Source: Microbacterium aurantiacum
GTDB lineage: Bacteria; Actinomycetota; Actinomycetes; Actinomycetales; Microbacteriaceae
Direction: 5' to 3'
NCBI RefSeq assembly: GCF_021654035.1
Contig: NZ_JAJPDW010000001.1
Span: forward strand, 806,001-870,000
DNA length: 64,000 nt
Under the pieces are notes generated by a model, which was given only the letters and a program-made list of their open reading frames with translations, made no database searches and had not been told where the DNA came from. The position numbers and the translations under genes were made by a program. Numbering within the stretch: position 1 is the first letter of the stretch; each line of letters starts with the position of its first letter. This document shows positions 16,167 through 25,083 of this stretch, piece after piece.

Positions 16167-17162
16167 ATGGCCATTCTCAGTGCTCTACTCTCCGTCGTCC
16201 TCGGACTGACGGTGTCGTTCCTGATCTTCTTCAGCCTCAACTGGCTGGTCGAACGCACGAATGACAAATGGAAGGCGCGGCTCCTGCCGTACGTCTTCCT
16301 GTTCCCCGTGATCATCCTCGTCTCGGTGTTCCTGCTCTACCCGGCGATCCGCACCTTCGTGGAGAGCTTCATGGAGCAGAGCCAGCGACGCGGCGAAGGT
16401 GCCACGTTCGTCGGACTCGACAACTACATCGACCTGTTCACGAGCTCCAGCTTCATCGGCATCCTGCTGAACAACCTGCTGTGGGTGCTCGTGGTGCCGG
16501 CAGGGGCCGTGCTCATCGGTCTGCTGGTGGCGGTGCTCACCGACAAGCTCGGCAAGAAGCGCGAGACCACCTTCAAGGCGATGATCTTCCTGCCGATGGC
16601 GATCTCGGGTGTCGCCGCCGCGGTCACGTGGCGGTTCATCTACTTCTACGCCCCTCCCGGCAACCCGCAGATCTACCTTCTGAACGCGATCTGGACCTCG
16701 GTGACCGGTCAGGACCCCGTTCCGTGGCTCACCCTCGACGCGGGGCGGCTGAACAGCTTCCTCATCATGTTCATCGCGATCTGGTTGCAGGTCGGCTTCG
16801 CGATGGTCCTGCTCTCGGCGGCGATCAAGGGCGTGCCGGAGGAGACGATCGAAGCGGGTCGCCTCGACGGTGCGGGGGAGCGGAAGCTCTTCTTCAGCGT
16901 CATCGTCCCGCAGATCCGCGGCACGATCCTGGCGGTGTTCGTCACGATCACGATCTTCGTGATGAAGATCTTCGACATCATCTACGCGATGACGGGCGGC
17001 CAGTACAACACCAGCGTCCTGGCGGTGGACTTCTACAACCAGCTGTTCAGCTTCCAGAACCCGGGTAAGGCCGCGGCGGTCGTCGTGGTCCTGATGATCG
17101 CCGTCGTGCCCCTGATCGTCTACCAAGTCCGCAGCTACAAGTCGCAGGAGGAACTCCGATGA
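16167..17162 (+). CDS. Sugar ABC transporter permease 1 (AglF-like)
   Basis: A 331-aa membrane protein. An unusual extra N-terminal hydrophobic helix (SALLSVVLGLTVSFLIFF) precedes the standard six-helix CUT1 core, which begins LLPYVFLFPVIIL. The cytoplasmic EAA loop reads ETIEAGRLDGAGERKLFFSV. The extra helix and size match AglF-type permeases. The stop overlaps the next gene by ATGA. Confidence 0.9.
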   Translation: MAILSALLSVVLGLTVSFLIFFSLNWLVERTNDKWKARLLPYVFLFPVIILVSVFLLYPAIRTFVESFMEQSQRRGEGATFVGLDNYIDLFTSSSFIGILLNNLLWVLVVPAGAVLIGLLVAVLTDKLGKKRETTFKAMIFLPMAISGVAAAVTWRFIYFYAPPGNPQIYLLNAIWTSVTGQDPVPWLTLDAGRLNSFLIMFIAIWLQVGFAMVLLSAAIKGVPEETIEAGRLDGAGERKLFFSVIVPQIRGTILAVFVTITIFVMKIFDIIYAMTGGQYNTSVLAVDFYNQLFSFQNPGKAAAVVVVLMIAVVPLIVYQVRSYKSQEELR

Positions 17163-18109
17163 GCGCCGCCATCCCGACCCCGGTCGTCGACGACGACGGC
17201 CGTCGCGAGGTCGTCAACGTCGAGAAGGCGTCGCGCAAGCGCGAGCGCACGGGCGACAAGAAGAAGCCCCAGGTCCTGATCACGATCATCATGGGCGTCA
17301 TCGCCGTATCCTGGCTGTTCCCGCTGGTGGGGCTGGCCGTCACGAGCCTCCGCCCGCGGTCGGAGGTCGAGGCGACCGGGTGGTGGTCGGCGCTGCTGAA
17401 CCCGTTCCAGACGCAGTGGACGTTCGAGCCGTTCGCCCAAGCATGGGAGGCCCTCAACGTCAGCCAGACGTTCTGGAACTCCGTCGCCGTCACCATCCCC
17501 GCCACGGTCCTGCCGATCATGGTCGCGGCGATGGCGGCGTACGGCTTCACCTTCTTCCAGTTCAAGTTCAAGGAGGTGTACTTCGCCATCGTGCTCGGCC
17601 TCATGGTCGTGCCGATCCAGCTGGCGATCATCCCGATCCTGCAGCTGTTCGTGTGGTTCGGGAACACCACCGGCATCCAGATCATCGGGCAGTATCCGGC
17701 GGCGTGGATCGTGCACTCGACCTTCGCGCTGCCGCTGGCGATCTACATCCTGCGCAACTACATGCAGACCCTCCCGGTCTCGCTGATCGAGGCGGCGCGC
17801 GTGGATGGGGCGACGCACTTCCAGATCTTCTGGCGGCTGATCGTGCCGATGTCGGTGCCGGCGCTCGCGTCGTTCGCGATCTTCCAGTTCCTGTGGGTGT
17901 GGAACGACTTCCTCGTGGCGTACATCTTCATCCAGTCCGGGCCCAACCAGGTCCTGACTCAGGGGCTGTACACGCTCCTCGGTCAGTATGGCCAGGGCTG
18001 GCAGCGCGTGGCGGCGGGTTCGTTCATCACGCTCATCGTGCCGCTGGTGATCTTCTTCGCCCTGCAGCGCTACTTCGTCCGGGGCCTCACCGCGGGCTCG
18101 GTGAAGTAA
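17159..18109 (+). CDS. Sugar ABC transporter permease 2 (AglG-like)
   Basis: A 316-aa permease. A charged ~38-residue cytoplasmic lead precedes the first membrane helix. The EAA loop SLIEAARVDGATHFQIFWRL is intact and the end RYFVRGLTAGSVK is the standard CUT1 C terminus. It overlaps the preceding permease by 4 bases. No ATP-binding gene follows, so a shared MsiK-type ATPase elsewhere is needed. A hairpin at 18129-18162 ends the unit. Confidence 0.92.
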   Translation: MSAAIPTPVVDDDGRREVVNVEKASRKRERTGDKKKPQVLITIIMGVIAVSWLFPLVGLAVTSLRPRSEVEATGWWSALLNPFQTQWTFEPFAQAWEALNVSQTFWNSVAVTIPATVLPIMVAAMAAYGFTFFQFKFKEVYFAIVLGLMVVPIQLAIIPILQLFVWFGNTTGIQIIGQYPAAWIVHSTFALPLAIYILRNYMQTLPVSLIEAARVDGATHFQIFWRLIVPMSVPALASFAIFQFLWVWNDFLVAYIFIQSGPNQVLTQGLYTLLGQYGQGWQRVAAGSFITLIVPLVIFFALQRYFVRGLTAGSVK

Positions 18110-18128
18110 CCGACCTGCACGAACACGA

Positions 18129-18162
18129 AGGGGCCCGGCATCCGAGCGGATGCCGGGCCCCT
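18129..18162. terminator. Hairpin terminator between the permease and alpha-galactosidase genes
   Basis: A 15-bp perfect stem (18129-18143 with 18148-18162) with the loop GAGC. The stem consists of GGCATCC/GGATGCC plus a GC clamp. The flanking genes converge here. Confidence 0.88.
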
Positions 18163-18178
18163 CCTCTTCGCGTCTGCG

Positions 18179-20425
18179 TCAGTCGAGGGCGTCCACGCGG
18201 TAGAGGACGACCTGGTCGGGGTGCACGCGCGGCGACGCGACACCGACGGTGTGCAGGACCTGGCCGCGGAAGACGGCCCCCGGGAACGTGACGTCCACGC
18301 GCGGCGCGTGGTCCCAGTACTCCTGGGCCGCGTGCGCCGCGGCATCGCTCGCCTCGCCCCACCACGCCGGGGCGATGAGTCCCGAGGGGAGCGTCCCGAG
18401 CAGGACCGGGGTGACCCGGTACCGACGCTCCGGGTCGAGGTCGCGCAGGCGGAGGCGCGCCGGAGGGTCGGGGTGGACGGTGTCCAGCACCGCGGCGGAG
18501 AAGATCGCGCGCGAGCGGTCGGGCGCCACGACCCCGCGGACGACGATCCGCGGGTCGGGGGTGTCGACCCGGACGACGTCGCCGGCGAGGAGGAGCGCGC
18601 GGTTTGCGGCGTAGAAGTCGATCCACCCGCGGACGGCGGCGAGATCGGCCTCCGTCGCCTCGGCAAGGTTCCACTCGATGCCGAAGTGTCCGAAGACCGC
18701 GGTGCCGCCCCGGAAGGCGAGGTCCATGTGTCGACCGGTGGTGTGCGAGCGGGGCGAGGCGATGTGCGCGCCGAGGAACTCCGGCGGGGCGAGCTGGAGC
18801 GTCCACTGCAGCATCCCCTGGCGGTCGTGGGGGTCGCTGTTGTCGGACACCCAGATCCGATCGGTGTGCTCCAGGACGCCGAGGTCGACCCGGCCGCCGC
18901 CGGAGGAGCAGGTCTCGACCTCGAGGGACGGGTGGGCCCGGCGGAGGTCGCCGAGCAGGCGGTAGAACGCCTCGGTCTGCGCGTGCACCGCAGCGTGCCC
19001 GCCGCGCGTCCGGTCGCCCGCCTCGATCAGATCGCGGTTGTGATCCCACTTGATGTAGTCGATCCGATACTCGTCGAGGATCGCGAGCATCTGGTCGCGG
19101 ACGTGCGCGTACGCGCCGGGGATCCCGAGGTTCAGCACGTGCTGGAATCGGGACTCCACCGGCAGGTCGTCGCGGGCGGCCATGATCCACTCCGGATGCC
19201 GGCGGGCCAGGTCGCTGTCGAGGTTGACCATTTCGGGCTCGAACCACAGGCCGAACTGCATCCCGAGCGCGTGCACCCGGTCGATGAGCGGGTGGAGACC
19301 GTCGGGCCAGACGTCGGCGGAGACGGTCCAGTCGCCGAGCCCCGCGCGGTCGTGCCGTCGGTCGCCGAACCAGCCGTCGTCGAGCACGAAGCGCTCGACG
19401 CCGAGGTCGGCGGCTCGCTCCGCGAGGGCGATGAGCTCGTCGGCGTCGTGCCGGAAGTACACCGCCTCCCACACGTTCAGCGTGACCGGTCGGCGGCTGT
19501 CCGGCGCATCCGGTCGCGCCCGCAGGTGCGCGTGGAAACGGTGCGCGAGCGCGTCCAGCCCGGTGCCGAACGCGAAGTACACCCAGGGGGAGCGGTAGGA
19601 CTCCTCCGGAGCCAGGGCGACTTCTCCGGGGAGCAGCACTTCACCGCCGCCGAGGACCTGCTCGCCGGAGAACACCCGCTCGGCGTAGTGGCGGTGGTTG
19701 CCGCTCCAGGCGGTGTGGACGGCCCACACCGCTCCGCCGGCGAAGTCGAAGCCGGGGGTTCCGGCGTGGAGGAGGAACGCGCTGTCGGCGGCGGTGCGCC
19801 CGCGCCGGTTCTCCCGGAGGTGGACGCCGTCGACGAGCGTGGACCGCTGCGGCATCCGCTCGCCGTTGTGCTGACCGGTGAAGTCGAGGAGCTCGCTCGC
19901 CTCCGCGGGGATCGGGAGGGCGATCGAGAGGTCGTCGAGGCGATAGGGGGCGTCGTGGCGATTTGCGATCTCCGCGCGGGTGCGGACGAGGCCCTGCGGG
20001 GTCAGTTCGATCTCCAGACGGAGGGCGAGGCGTCCGCTGTCGTCGACGGCATCCACCACGACGGTGCCCGCGTCCGCCGTCCGGTCGCCGCCGACCGGTG
20101 CGCCGTCGAGAGTGAGCGCGGTCGTGGCGAAGCGGGGAGACCAGCCCGGTCCGTCGAAGGAGCCGGAGACCCCCGGGCGACCCGACCAGCCCGCGTGGTG
20201 CTCGGGGAGAACCGCCAGCCGCAGCGGCGTCTCCGGCGTGTTCGACCCGATGACGGGCTCCACGGCGTCGGCGAGGACGGCGAGGTCGTCACCGTCCAGG
20301 TCGACGAGCGCCGGCCCCCAGTGGATCACCGAGGGGAGTGCGCCGTGGCGGGCGTCCAGCACGAGCGAGACGCCGGCGGTGCGGAGGTGGAGCAGGGCGT
20401 GGGGGGTGTGCGGCGAAGAGGTCAC
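18179..20425 (-). CDS. Alpha-galactosidase, GH36
   Basis: About 748 aa, the size of group-I GH36 enzymes. An N-terminal beta-sandwich domain is followed by the TIM barrel with WEAVYF, LDDGWFGDR, the nucleophile motif IDYIKWDHNRD (Asp ~461), ETCSSGGGR, and the acid/base motif WVSDNSD (Asp ~528). It hydrolyses terminal alpha-galactosyl groups (melibiose, raffinose). There is no signal peptide, so it acts in the cytoplasm on sugar imported by the neighbouring transporter. The start is unsure: GTG 20425 lies 8 nt after GAGAAT, and TTG 20434 is the alternative. It has its own promoter, divergent from the ATPase gene. Confidence 0.93.
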   Translation of the reverse strand: MTSSPHTPHALLHLRTAGVSLVLDARHGALPSVIHWGPALVDLDGDDLAVLADAVEPVIGSNTPETPLRLAVLPEHHAGWSGRPGVSGSFDGPGWSPRFATTALTLDGAPVGGDRTADAGTVVVDAVDDSGRLALRLEIELTPQGLVRTRAEIANRHDAPYRLDDLSIALPIPAEASELLDFTGQHNGERMPQRSTLVDGVHLRENRRGRTAADSAFLLHAGTPGFDFAGGAVWAVHTAWSGNHRHYAERVFSGEQVLGGGEVLLPGEVALAPEESYRSPWVYFAFGTGLDALAHRFHAHLRARPDAPDSRRPVTLNVWEAVYFRHDADELIALAERAADLGVERFVLDDGWFGDRRHDRAGLGDWTVSADVWPDGLHPLIDRVHALGMQFGLWFEPEMVNLDSDLARRHPEWIMAARDDLPVESRFQHVLNLGIPGAYAHVRDQMLAILDEYRIDYIKWDHNRDLIEAGDRTRGGHAAVHAQTEAFYRLLGDLRRAHPSLEVETCSSGGGRVDLGVLEHTDRIWVSDNSDPHDRQGMLQWTLQLAPPEFLGAHIASPRSHTTGRHMDLAFRGGTAVFGHFGIEWNLAEATEADLAAVRGWIDFYAANRALLLAGDVVRVDTPDPRIVVRGVVAPDRSRAIFSAAVLDTVHPDPPARLRLRDLDPERRYRVTPVLLGTLPSGLIAPAWWGEASDAAAHAAQEYWDHAPRVDVTFPGAVFRGQVLHTVGVASPRVHPDQVVLYRVDALD

Positions 20426-20484
20426 GACGATCAATTCTCCGGCATCCTCGATTCGGATGCGAGCGCATCGCCATACTGTGATGC

Positions 20485-22953
20485 ATGGATGCCGCTCCCC
20501 CCGATGCCGTGGTCCCCGCCCGCGAACGGGCGGAGGTCGATCCCGCCGTGGGGCTCGTGGCCGCGGACGTCGCGGAGCGGATCGCGGACGGACGGACGAA
20601 CGCCTTCGCCGCCGACACCAGCAGGAGCGTGGCGAACATCGTCCGCGCGAACGTGTTCACGCTGTTCAACGGCATCATCTTCGCGTGCTTCTTCGTGCTG
20701 TTCGTGCTCGGACGCTGGCAGGACGCGCTGTTCGGCCTCGCCGCGTTCGCGAACTCGATCATCGGCTGCTGGCAGGAGTTCCGCGCGAAGGCGGCGCTGG
20801 ACCGCCTCGCCCTGCTGAACGCCCCGCGCGCCCGCGTCCGTCGCGACGGGCAGGACGTCGAGATCGTGCCCGCGGAGGTCGTGCAGGACGACATCCTTGT
20901 CCTGCGCGCGGGCGACCAGATCCCGGCGGACGCGGTGATCGTCCACGCGCGCGCCCTCCAGGTCGACGAGTCGATGCTGACGGGGGAGTCGGATGCCGTG
21001 GACAAGCGTCCGGGCGACGATGCGCTGTCCGGGTCGATCGTCGTGTCGGGCGAGGGCCTCGCGCAGGCGACGCGCGTCGGCGCGGATTCCTACGCCAACA
21101 CCTTCGCCTCGGAGGCCAAGCGCTTCTCGCTCGTCGCCTCCGAGGTCCGCTCGTCGATCAACCGCGTCCTGAAGTGGATGAGCTGGATCATCGGCCCGGT
21201 GGGGCTGCTCGTCGTCAACGCGCAGATGGTCGCCCTCGGCGGCTGGGCATCGGCGTGGGAGTCGGGCGAATGGGTCCAGGCGGTCGTCAACGCGATCGCC
21301 GCGATCACCGCGATGATCCCGCTCGGACTCGTCCTCATCTCCTCGATCACCTTCGCGGTGGGGGCGGCGAAGCTCGCGAACCGACAGGTCCTCGTCAACG
21401 AGCTCCCTGCGGTCGAAGGACTCGCACGCGTCGACATGATCTGCCTGGACAAGACCGGCACCATCACCGCGGGCGACATCGCCTTCGACGACGGACATGT
21501 GCTCGCCGCCGTCGACGGGTACGAGGACGCCCTGGCCTGGTACGGCGCCGCGCCCGACGCCAACGCCACCGCGCGGTGCCTCGCGGACGCCTACCCGGTC
21601 CGGCGCGAGGTCGCCCCGGACGCGGTCATCCCGTTCTCCTCCGCGCGGAAGTGGAGCGCGGCGTCCTTCGCGGACGGCCCCGCGGGGACGTGGGTGCTCG
21701 GAGCCCCCGAGATGGTGTTCGGTGACGAGGCCAGCGACTCGGACACCGCGCTCGGGCAGAGCGTCGTCTCGCTCGCCTCGACCGGGCGCCGGACGCTCGT
21801 GCTCGCCCATTCCGCGCTCCTCCTCGACGACGCGGATGTCGAGGCCGAGCGCCTGGTCGGGCAACTGACCGCGGTGGCGGTGCTCACCTTCCGCGAGCAG
21901 GTGCGACCGGATGCCGCGCAGACGCTGTCCTACTTCGCCGCCCAGGGGGTCGGCATCCGGGTGATCTCGGGGGACAACCCGCGGACCGTGGCCGCGATCG
22001 CGCGCGAGGTGGGGCTGGAGGTCGCCGAGGGATACGATGCGCGTCACCTCCCGGAGGACGACGCGACGCTGTCGGAGGTGCTCGAGACCCACCAGGTCTT
22101 CGGGCGGGTGACCCCGGAGCAGAAGAAGCGGATGGTGGTGGCGCTCCAGGGACGCGGGCACGTCGTGGCGATGACCGGTGACGGGGTGAACGACGCCCTG
22201 GCGATCAAGACCGCCGACATCGGCATCGCGATGAACTCGGGCTCTGCCGCCACGAAGGCGGTCGCGCGCCTCGTCCTCCTCGACGGCCGGTTCTCGCACC
22301 TCCCCGACGTCGTGGCCGAGGGGCGGCAGGTGATCGCCAACATCGAGCGGGTCTCGATGCTCTTCCTCACCAAGACCGCCTACGCCACGACGCTCGCCCT
22401 GGCGTTCGGGATCATGATGCTGGAGTTCCCGTTCCTGCCTCGCCAGCTCTCCATCACCGACGGCCTGACGATCGGCATCCCGGCGTTCTTCCTCGCGCTC
22501 CTGCCGAATACCCAGCGCTACGTCCCCGGCTTCCTCAAACGCTCGCTGAGCTTCGCCATCCCCTCGGGACTCATCATCGCCGCCGCCCTCGTCGGGTACA
22601 CCCTCGGCGCCATGGCGCTCGGCGTCCCCGAACCCGAGCTGCGCACGGGAACGACGATCATCCTCGCCGTCGTCGGAATCTGGGTGCTCACCGTGCTCTC
22701 CCGGCCCGTCACGCGCTTCAAGGCGCTCGTGATCGGCGCGATGTTCGTCGCACTGCTGATCATCTTCACCGTGCCGCTGCTGACCGCGTTCTTCCAGCTC
22801 GTGGATCCGGGCGAGGAGGCGGCGTGGCTCCTGGTCGCCGTGACGATCGCGGCGATCGGGGGGATCGAAGTGGTCCGCTTCTTCCACCGCCGGTACGTGG
22901 AGCGGGTGATCCGCGCGGCGTCAGGCGGCGTCGATCCGCGCGAAGTGGCGTGA
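20485..22953 (+). CDS. Cation-translocating P-type ATPase (CtpE-like)
   Basis: An 822-aa P-type ATPase. It has the actuator motif LTGES, the phosphorylation motif DKTGTIT (Asp 322), GDGVND in the hinge, and about ten membrane helices. The IPLGL stretch in M4 and the MNSGSAATKAVARLVLLDGRF segment resemble mycobacterial CtpE, a calcium-uptake ATPase; the cargo is therefore probably Ca2+, but heavy-metal CxxC sites are absent rather than calcium sites proven. TACTGT lies 5 nt before the ATG (leaderless). Its 3' end overlaps the convergent small membrane protein gene by 33 bp. Confidence 0.85.
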   Translation: MDAAPPDAVVPARERAEVDPAVGLVAADVAERIADGRTNAFAADTSRSVANIVRANVFTLFNGIIFACFFVLFVLGRWQDALFGLAAFANSIIGCWQEFRAKAALDRLALLNAPRARVRRDGQDVEIVPAEVVQDDILVLRAGDQIPADAVIVHARALQVDESMLTGESDAVDKRPGDDALSGSIVVSGEGLAQATRVGADSYANTFASEAKRFSLVASEVRSSINRVLKWMSWIIGPVGLLVVNAQMVALGGWASAWESGEWVQAVVNAIAAITAMIPLGLVLISSITFAVGAAKLANRQVLVNELPAVEGLARVDMICLDKTGTITAGDIAFDDGHVLAAVDGYEDALAWYGAAPDANATARCLADAYPVRREVAPDAVIPFSSARKWSAASFADGPAGTWVLGAPEMVFGDEASDSDTALGQSVVSLASTGRRTLVLAHSALLLDDADVEAERLVGQLTAVAVLTFREQVRPDAAQTLSYFAAQGVGIRVISGDNPRTVAAIAREVGLEVAEGYDARHLPEDDATLSEVLETHQVFGRVTPEQKKRMVVALQGRGHVVAMTGDGVNDALAIKTADIGIAMNSGSAATKAVARLVLLDGRFSHLPDVVAEGRQVIANIERVSMLFLTKTAYATTLALAFGIMMLEFPFLPRQLSITDGLTIGIPAFFLALLPNTQRYVPGFLKRSLSFAIPSGLIIAAALVGYTLGAMALGVPEPELRTGTTIILAVVGIWVLTVLSRPVTRFKALVIGAMFVALLIIFTVPLLTAFFQLVDPGEEAAWLLVAVTIAAIGGIEVVRFFHRRYVERVIRAASGGVDPREVA

Positions 22954-23331
22954 GCCCGGCGGCGTCCAGACGAGAAGAAGCGCCGCGACCTGAAGGGCGA
23001 GCTGGATCATCGAGGACCAGTCCGACCCGTCGGTCGTGATGATGCTCAGCACGTGCAGGACGATGAGCACTCCGAAGTAGAGGGTGATCCCGATCCGCGC
23101 CAGTCGGCTTCCGCGGGCGAGGCCCGACGCGAGACCCAGCGTGAGCAGGCCGAGGAGGATGATCGCTGCCCCGAGGAGCGACACCCACAGCACCTCGGCG
23201 CTCTCGGCCTGGTAGCGGCTGAGCATGACCAGGATGCCGAGCCCGACGTTCAGGAACGCGGCGACGTAGACGATCACGACCGCGGCCGTCACAGTCGGGG
23301 GGCGCCGTCGCGCGGGGGCCTGGGTCGTCAC
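22921..23331 (-). CDS. Small four-helix membrane protein, unknown function
   Basis: A 136-aa protein with about four hydrophobic helices (VTAAVVIVYVAAFLNVGLGI, SLLGAAIILLGLLTLGLASG, GITLYFGVLIVLHVLSII, MIQLALQVAALLLVW). I do not recognise a specific family. The GTG start lies exactly 6 nt after TACTGT (minus strand 23343-23338), so it is likely leaderless. It overlaps the end of the convergent ATPase gene by 33 bp. Confidence 0.75.
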   Translation of the reverse strand: MTTQAPARRRPPTVTAAVVIVYVAAFLNVGLGILVMLSRYQAESAEVLWVSLLGAAIILLGLLTLGLASGLARGSRLARIGITLYFGVLIVLHVLSIITTDGSDWSSMIQLALQVAALLLVWTPPGSRHFARIDAA

Positions 23332-23380
23332 GCCCCCACAGTAGCGGCGGAGCCGTCGCGGGGCGAGGGCGGGTGTCGGG

Positions 23381-24076
23381 TCACCCGCAGCCGAGGCGCT
23401 GCTGGATCGAGGCCATGGCGTCGAGCTCCGCGCTCTGCCCGCTGCGGATCGTGGCGGCCAGCTGGAGGGCACGCGGGTCGGAGCCGAGCTCGAGGAGCGC
23501 GTCGGCCATCGGGAGCGCGCCCTCGTGGTGGCGGATCATGAGGTCGAGGAAGAGGCAGTCAGCCTCCTGCCCTTCTGCGGCGCGGAGCTGCTCCAGCTGG
23601 GCGCCCGACGCCATCCCCATGAGCTCCATCGCCTCGTTCTGTCCGAGCGGCGCCGACCCTGCGGGCACGCCGTGGTCGTGTCCGGCATCCGAGGCCGACA
23701 TCCACGCCATCATGTCGCCGCCGCCCTGCGGCACGCCCCACTGGACCAGCCAGTCGAACATCTCGCCGCGCTGCGCCGACTGGCCTGTGGCGATGTCGTA
23801 GGAGAGGACGCGGAGCTCGGGGTCGTCGGTCTTGCGGTAGATCTCCATCGCCATCTCGACCGCCTGCGCGTGATGCACCTGCATGTCGCGCGAGAAGCCG
23901 ACCTCCGCGGAGGTCTCTCCCGGGGGGAGGGGCCCGGCGCTTCCGAACATCGAGAAGCGGCCGATCGCGAAGGCGAGTCCCGCGACGCCGAGGATCGCGA
24001 GGACGAGGACCCACCAGGGCCGTCGTGTCGCGGGGTCGGCGGCCGGGTGGTCGGCGGTCGGGATGTCGGAGGTCAC
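23381..24076 (-). CDS. DUF305-family protein (membrane-anchored)
   Basis: A 231-aa protein with one N-terminal membrane helix (WWVLVLAILGVAGLAFAIG), then an extracytoplasmic helical domain. DUF305 hallmarks are MQVHHAQAVEMAMEIY and DLMIRHHEGALPMADALL, paired His/Met-rich helices like those of copper-binding DUF305 proteins. The middle holds a Met/His-rich stretch (MMAWMSASDAGHDHG). The GTG start lies 7 bases after the stop of the DUF3105 gene, so the two are translationally coupled. Metal binding is inference. Confidence 0.85.
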   Translation of the reverse strand: MTSDIPTADHPAADPATRRPWWVLVLAILGVAGLAFAIGRFSMFGSAGPLPPGETSAEVGFSRDMQVHHAQAVEMAMEIYRKTDDPELRVLSYDIATGQSAQRGEMFDWLVQWGVPQGGGDMMAWMSASDAGHDHGVPAGSAPLGQNEAMELMGMASGAQLEQLRAAEGQEADCLFLDLMIRHHEGALPMADALLELGSDPRALQLAATIRSGQSAELDAMASIQQRLGCG

Positions 24077-24083
24077 GGGAGGG

Positions 24084-24803
24084 TCAGGACTGCTTTCCCG
24101 GGGCGTCCAGGGCGCCCGAGCACAGGGCGTTCGGCTCGGGGGCGGTGGTGCTGCGCCAGTACGAGGCGAGGAACTCGCCGATGCGCTCGTCGTCGACGCC
24201 GTCCACCGCGAGCTGGGCATCCCATGCGCTCAGGACGACGGGGGAGTCCAGGCTCTCGTAGGGCGAGAGGATCGTGTACGTCGAGGGGAGCTGCGCGCGG
24301 AGGGCGTCGACGTCCTCGGACGACAGGGCCGCGGGGTCGTAGGTGACCCACACCGCGCCGTGCTCGAGGGAGTGCACCGCGTTCTCGTTCGGCACCGGCT
24401 CGGAGTACACGCCGCAGTTCAGCCACACCGCGTTGTGGTCGCCGCCCGCCGGCGGGCTCTGGGGGTAGTCGACGGCGCCCTCGACGTGGTTGGCGGTGTT
24501 GGAGAACGTCTCCACTCCCGAGATGGCGCTGCCGTCGCCGTCGCCGCGGGGGAGGGTCGGCGCGGGCGCGGGGGAGAAGACGATCGAGGCCACGATGCCG
24601 GCGATGACGGCGACGGCGGCGACCGATCCGACCGTCCACCACACCACCTTGCCGCGACGGCGCTTGGCGAGGTCCTTCTGGTACTGCGCCAGCTTCTCCT
24701 GGCGCTTCTGCTCGCGCTGCTGCTTGACCGTGAGGTTGATCTCGGCCTGCTTGGCGGGGTTGCCGCTCTTGCGCGGCTCGGACGGCGGTGATGTCGGGGT
24801 CAT
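24084..24803 (-). CDS. DUF3105-family membrane protein
   Basis: A 239-aa protein. A charged coiled-coil-like lead (QQREQKRQEKLAQYQKDLAK) is followed by one membrane helix (WWTVGSVAAVAVIAGIVASI) and an outside domain with NAVWLNCGVYSEPV and NAVHSLEHGAVWVTYDP, the conserved DUF3105 core with its His-x-x-x-His pattern. It is paired with DUF305 in one operon, a combination common in actinobacteria. The molecular role is unknown. Confidence 0.87.
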   Translation of the reverse strand: MTPTSPPSEPRKSGNPAKQAEINLTVKQQREQKRQEKLAQYQKDLAKRRRGKVVWWTVGSVAAVAVIAGIVASIVFSPAPAPTLPRGDGDGSAISGVETFSNTANHVEGAVDYPQSPPAGGDHNAVWLNCGVYSEPVPNENAVHSLEHGAVWVTYDPAALSSEDVDALRAQLPSTYTILSPYESLDSPVVLSAWDAQLAVDGVDDERIGEFLASYWRSTTAPEPNALCSGALDAPGKQS

Positions 24804-24951
24804 GTGCTGATCTCGGCTCGGCGCCCGGGCGGGCTGGCGGACGGGGGGACGCTCCGGTCATCTTATTCGAACGCATGCGCCCCGGTCCTGGGAGCGGGCC
24901 GACAGCGCGCGGCTCCACGCGCGATTCGCGGGCGAGGAGGTTTCCGGTATC

Positions 24952-25026
24952 ATGGCTTCTCGAATCGATTCGATGCGCCGCTTTTGGCGTCACGCGAAGC
25001 CCCGCATCCGGTTCCCTTCCCCCTGA
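24952..25026 (+). CDS. Possible 24-aa leader peptide upstream of the MFS gene
   Basis: A short frame ATG-to-TGA, MASRIDSMRRFWRHAKPRIR then FPSP, rich in Arg. AGGAGG lies 11 bases before the ATG. It precedes a drug-exporter gene by 57 bases, and the gap has GC-rich inverted repeats (for example GCCGG/CCGGC around 25034). Such leaders control actinobacterial resistance genes by ribosome stalling. No homolog is recognised, so this is a weak call. Confidence 0.3.
   Translation: MASRIDSMRRFWRHAKPRIRFPSP
24960..24973. repeat. 14-bp perfect palindrome
   Basis: TCGAATCGATTCGA lies in the 280-base gap between DUF3105 and the MFS exporter, inside the possible leader peptide. It could be an operator. 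The rest of the gap shows no gene other than that short frame. Confidence 0.5.
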
Positions 25027-25083
25027 GCGCCTGAGCCGGTACGCCGGCGCCGACGCCTCCGCCTCGTCGCCGAAACGATTGCC

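Noticed and set aside
18221..20818. 865-codon plus-strand frame opposite the alpha-galactosidase
   Set aside because: The opposite strand carries GH36 catalytic motifs; this frame is compositionally biased and has no recognisable domain.
24904..25083. Guanidine or other riboswitch before the Bcr/CflA exporter
   Set aside because: I could not match the conserved cores of the known guanidine riboswitch classes; the palindrome and short frame explain the visible signals better.
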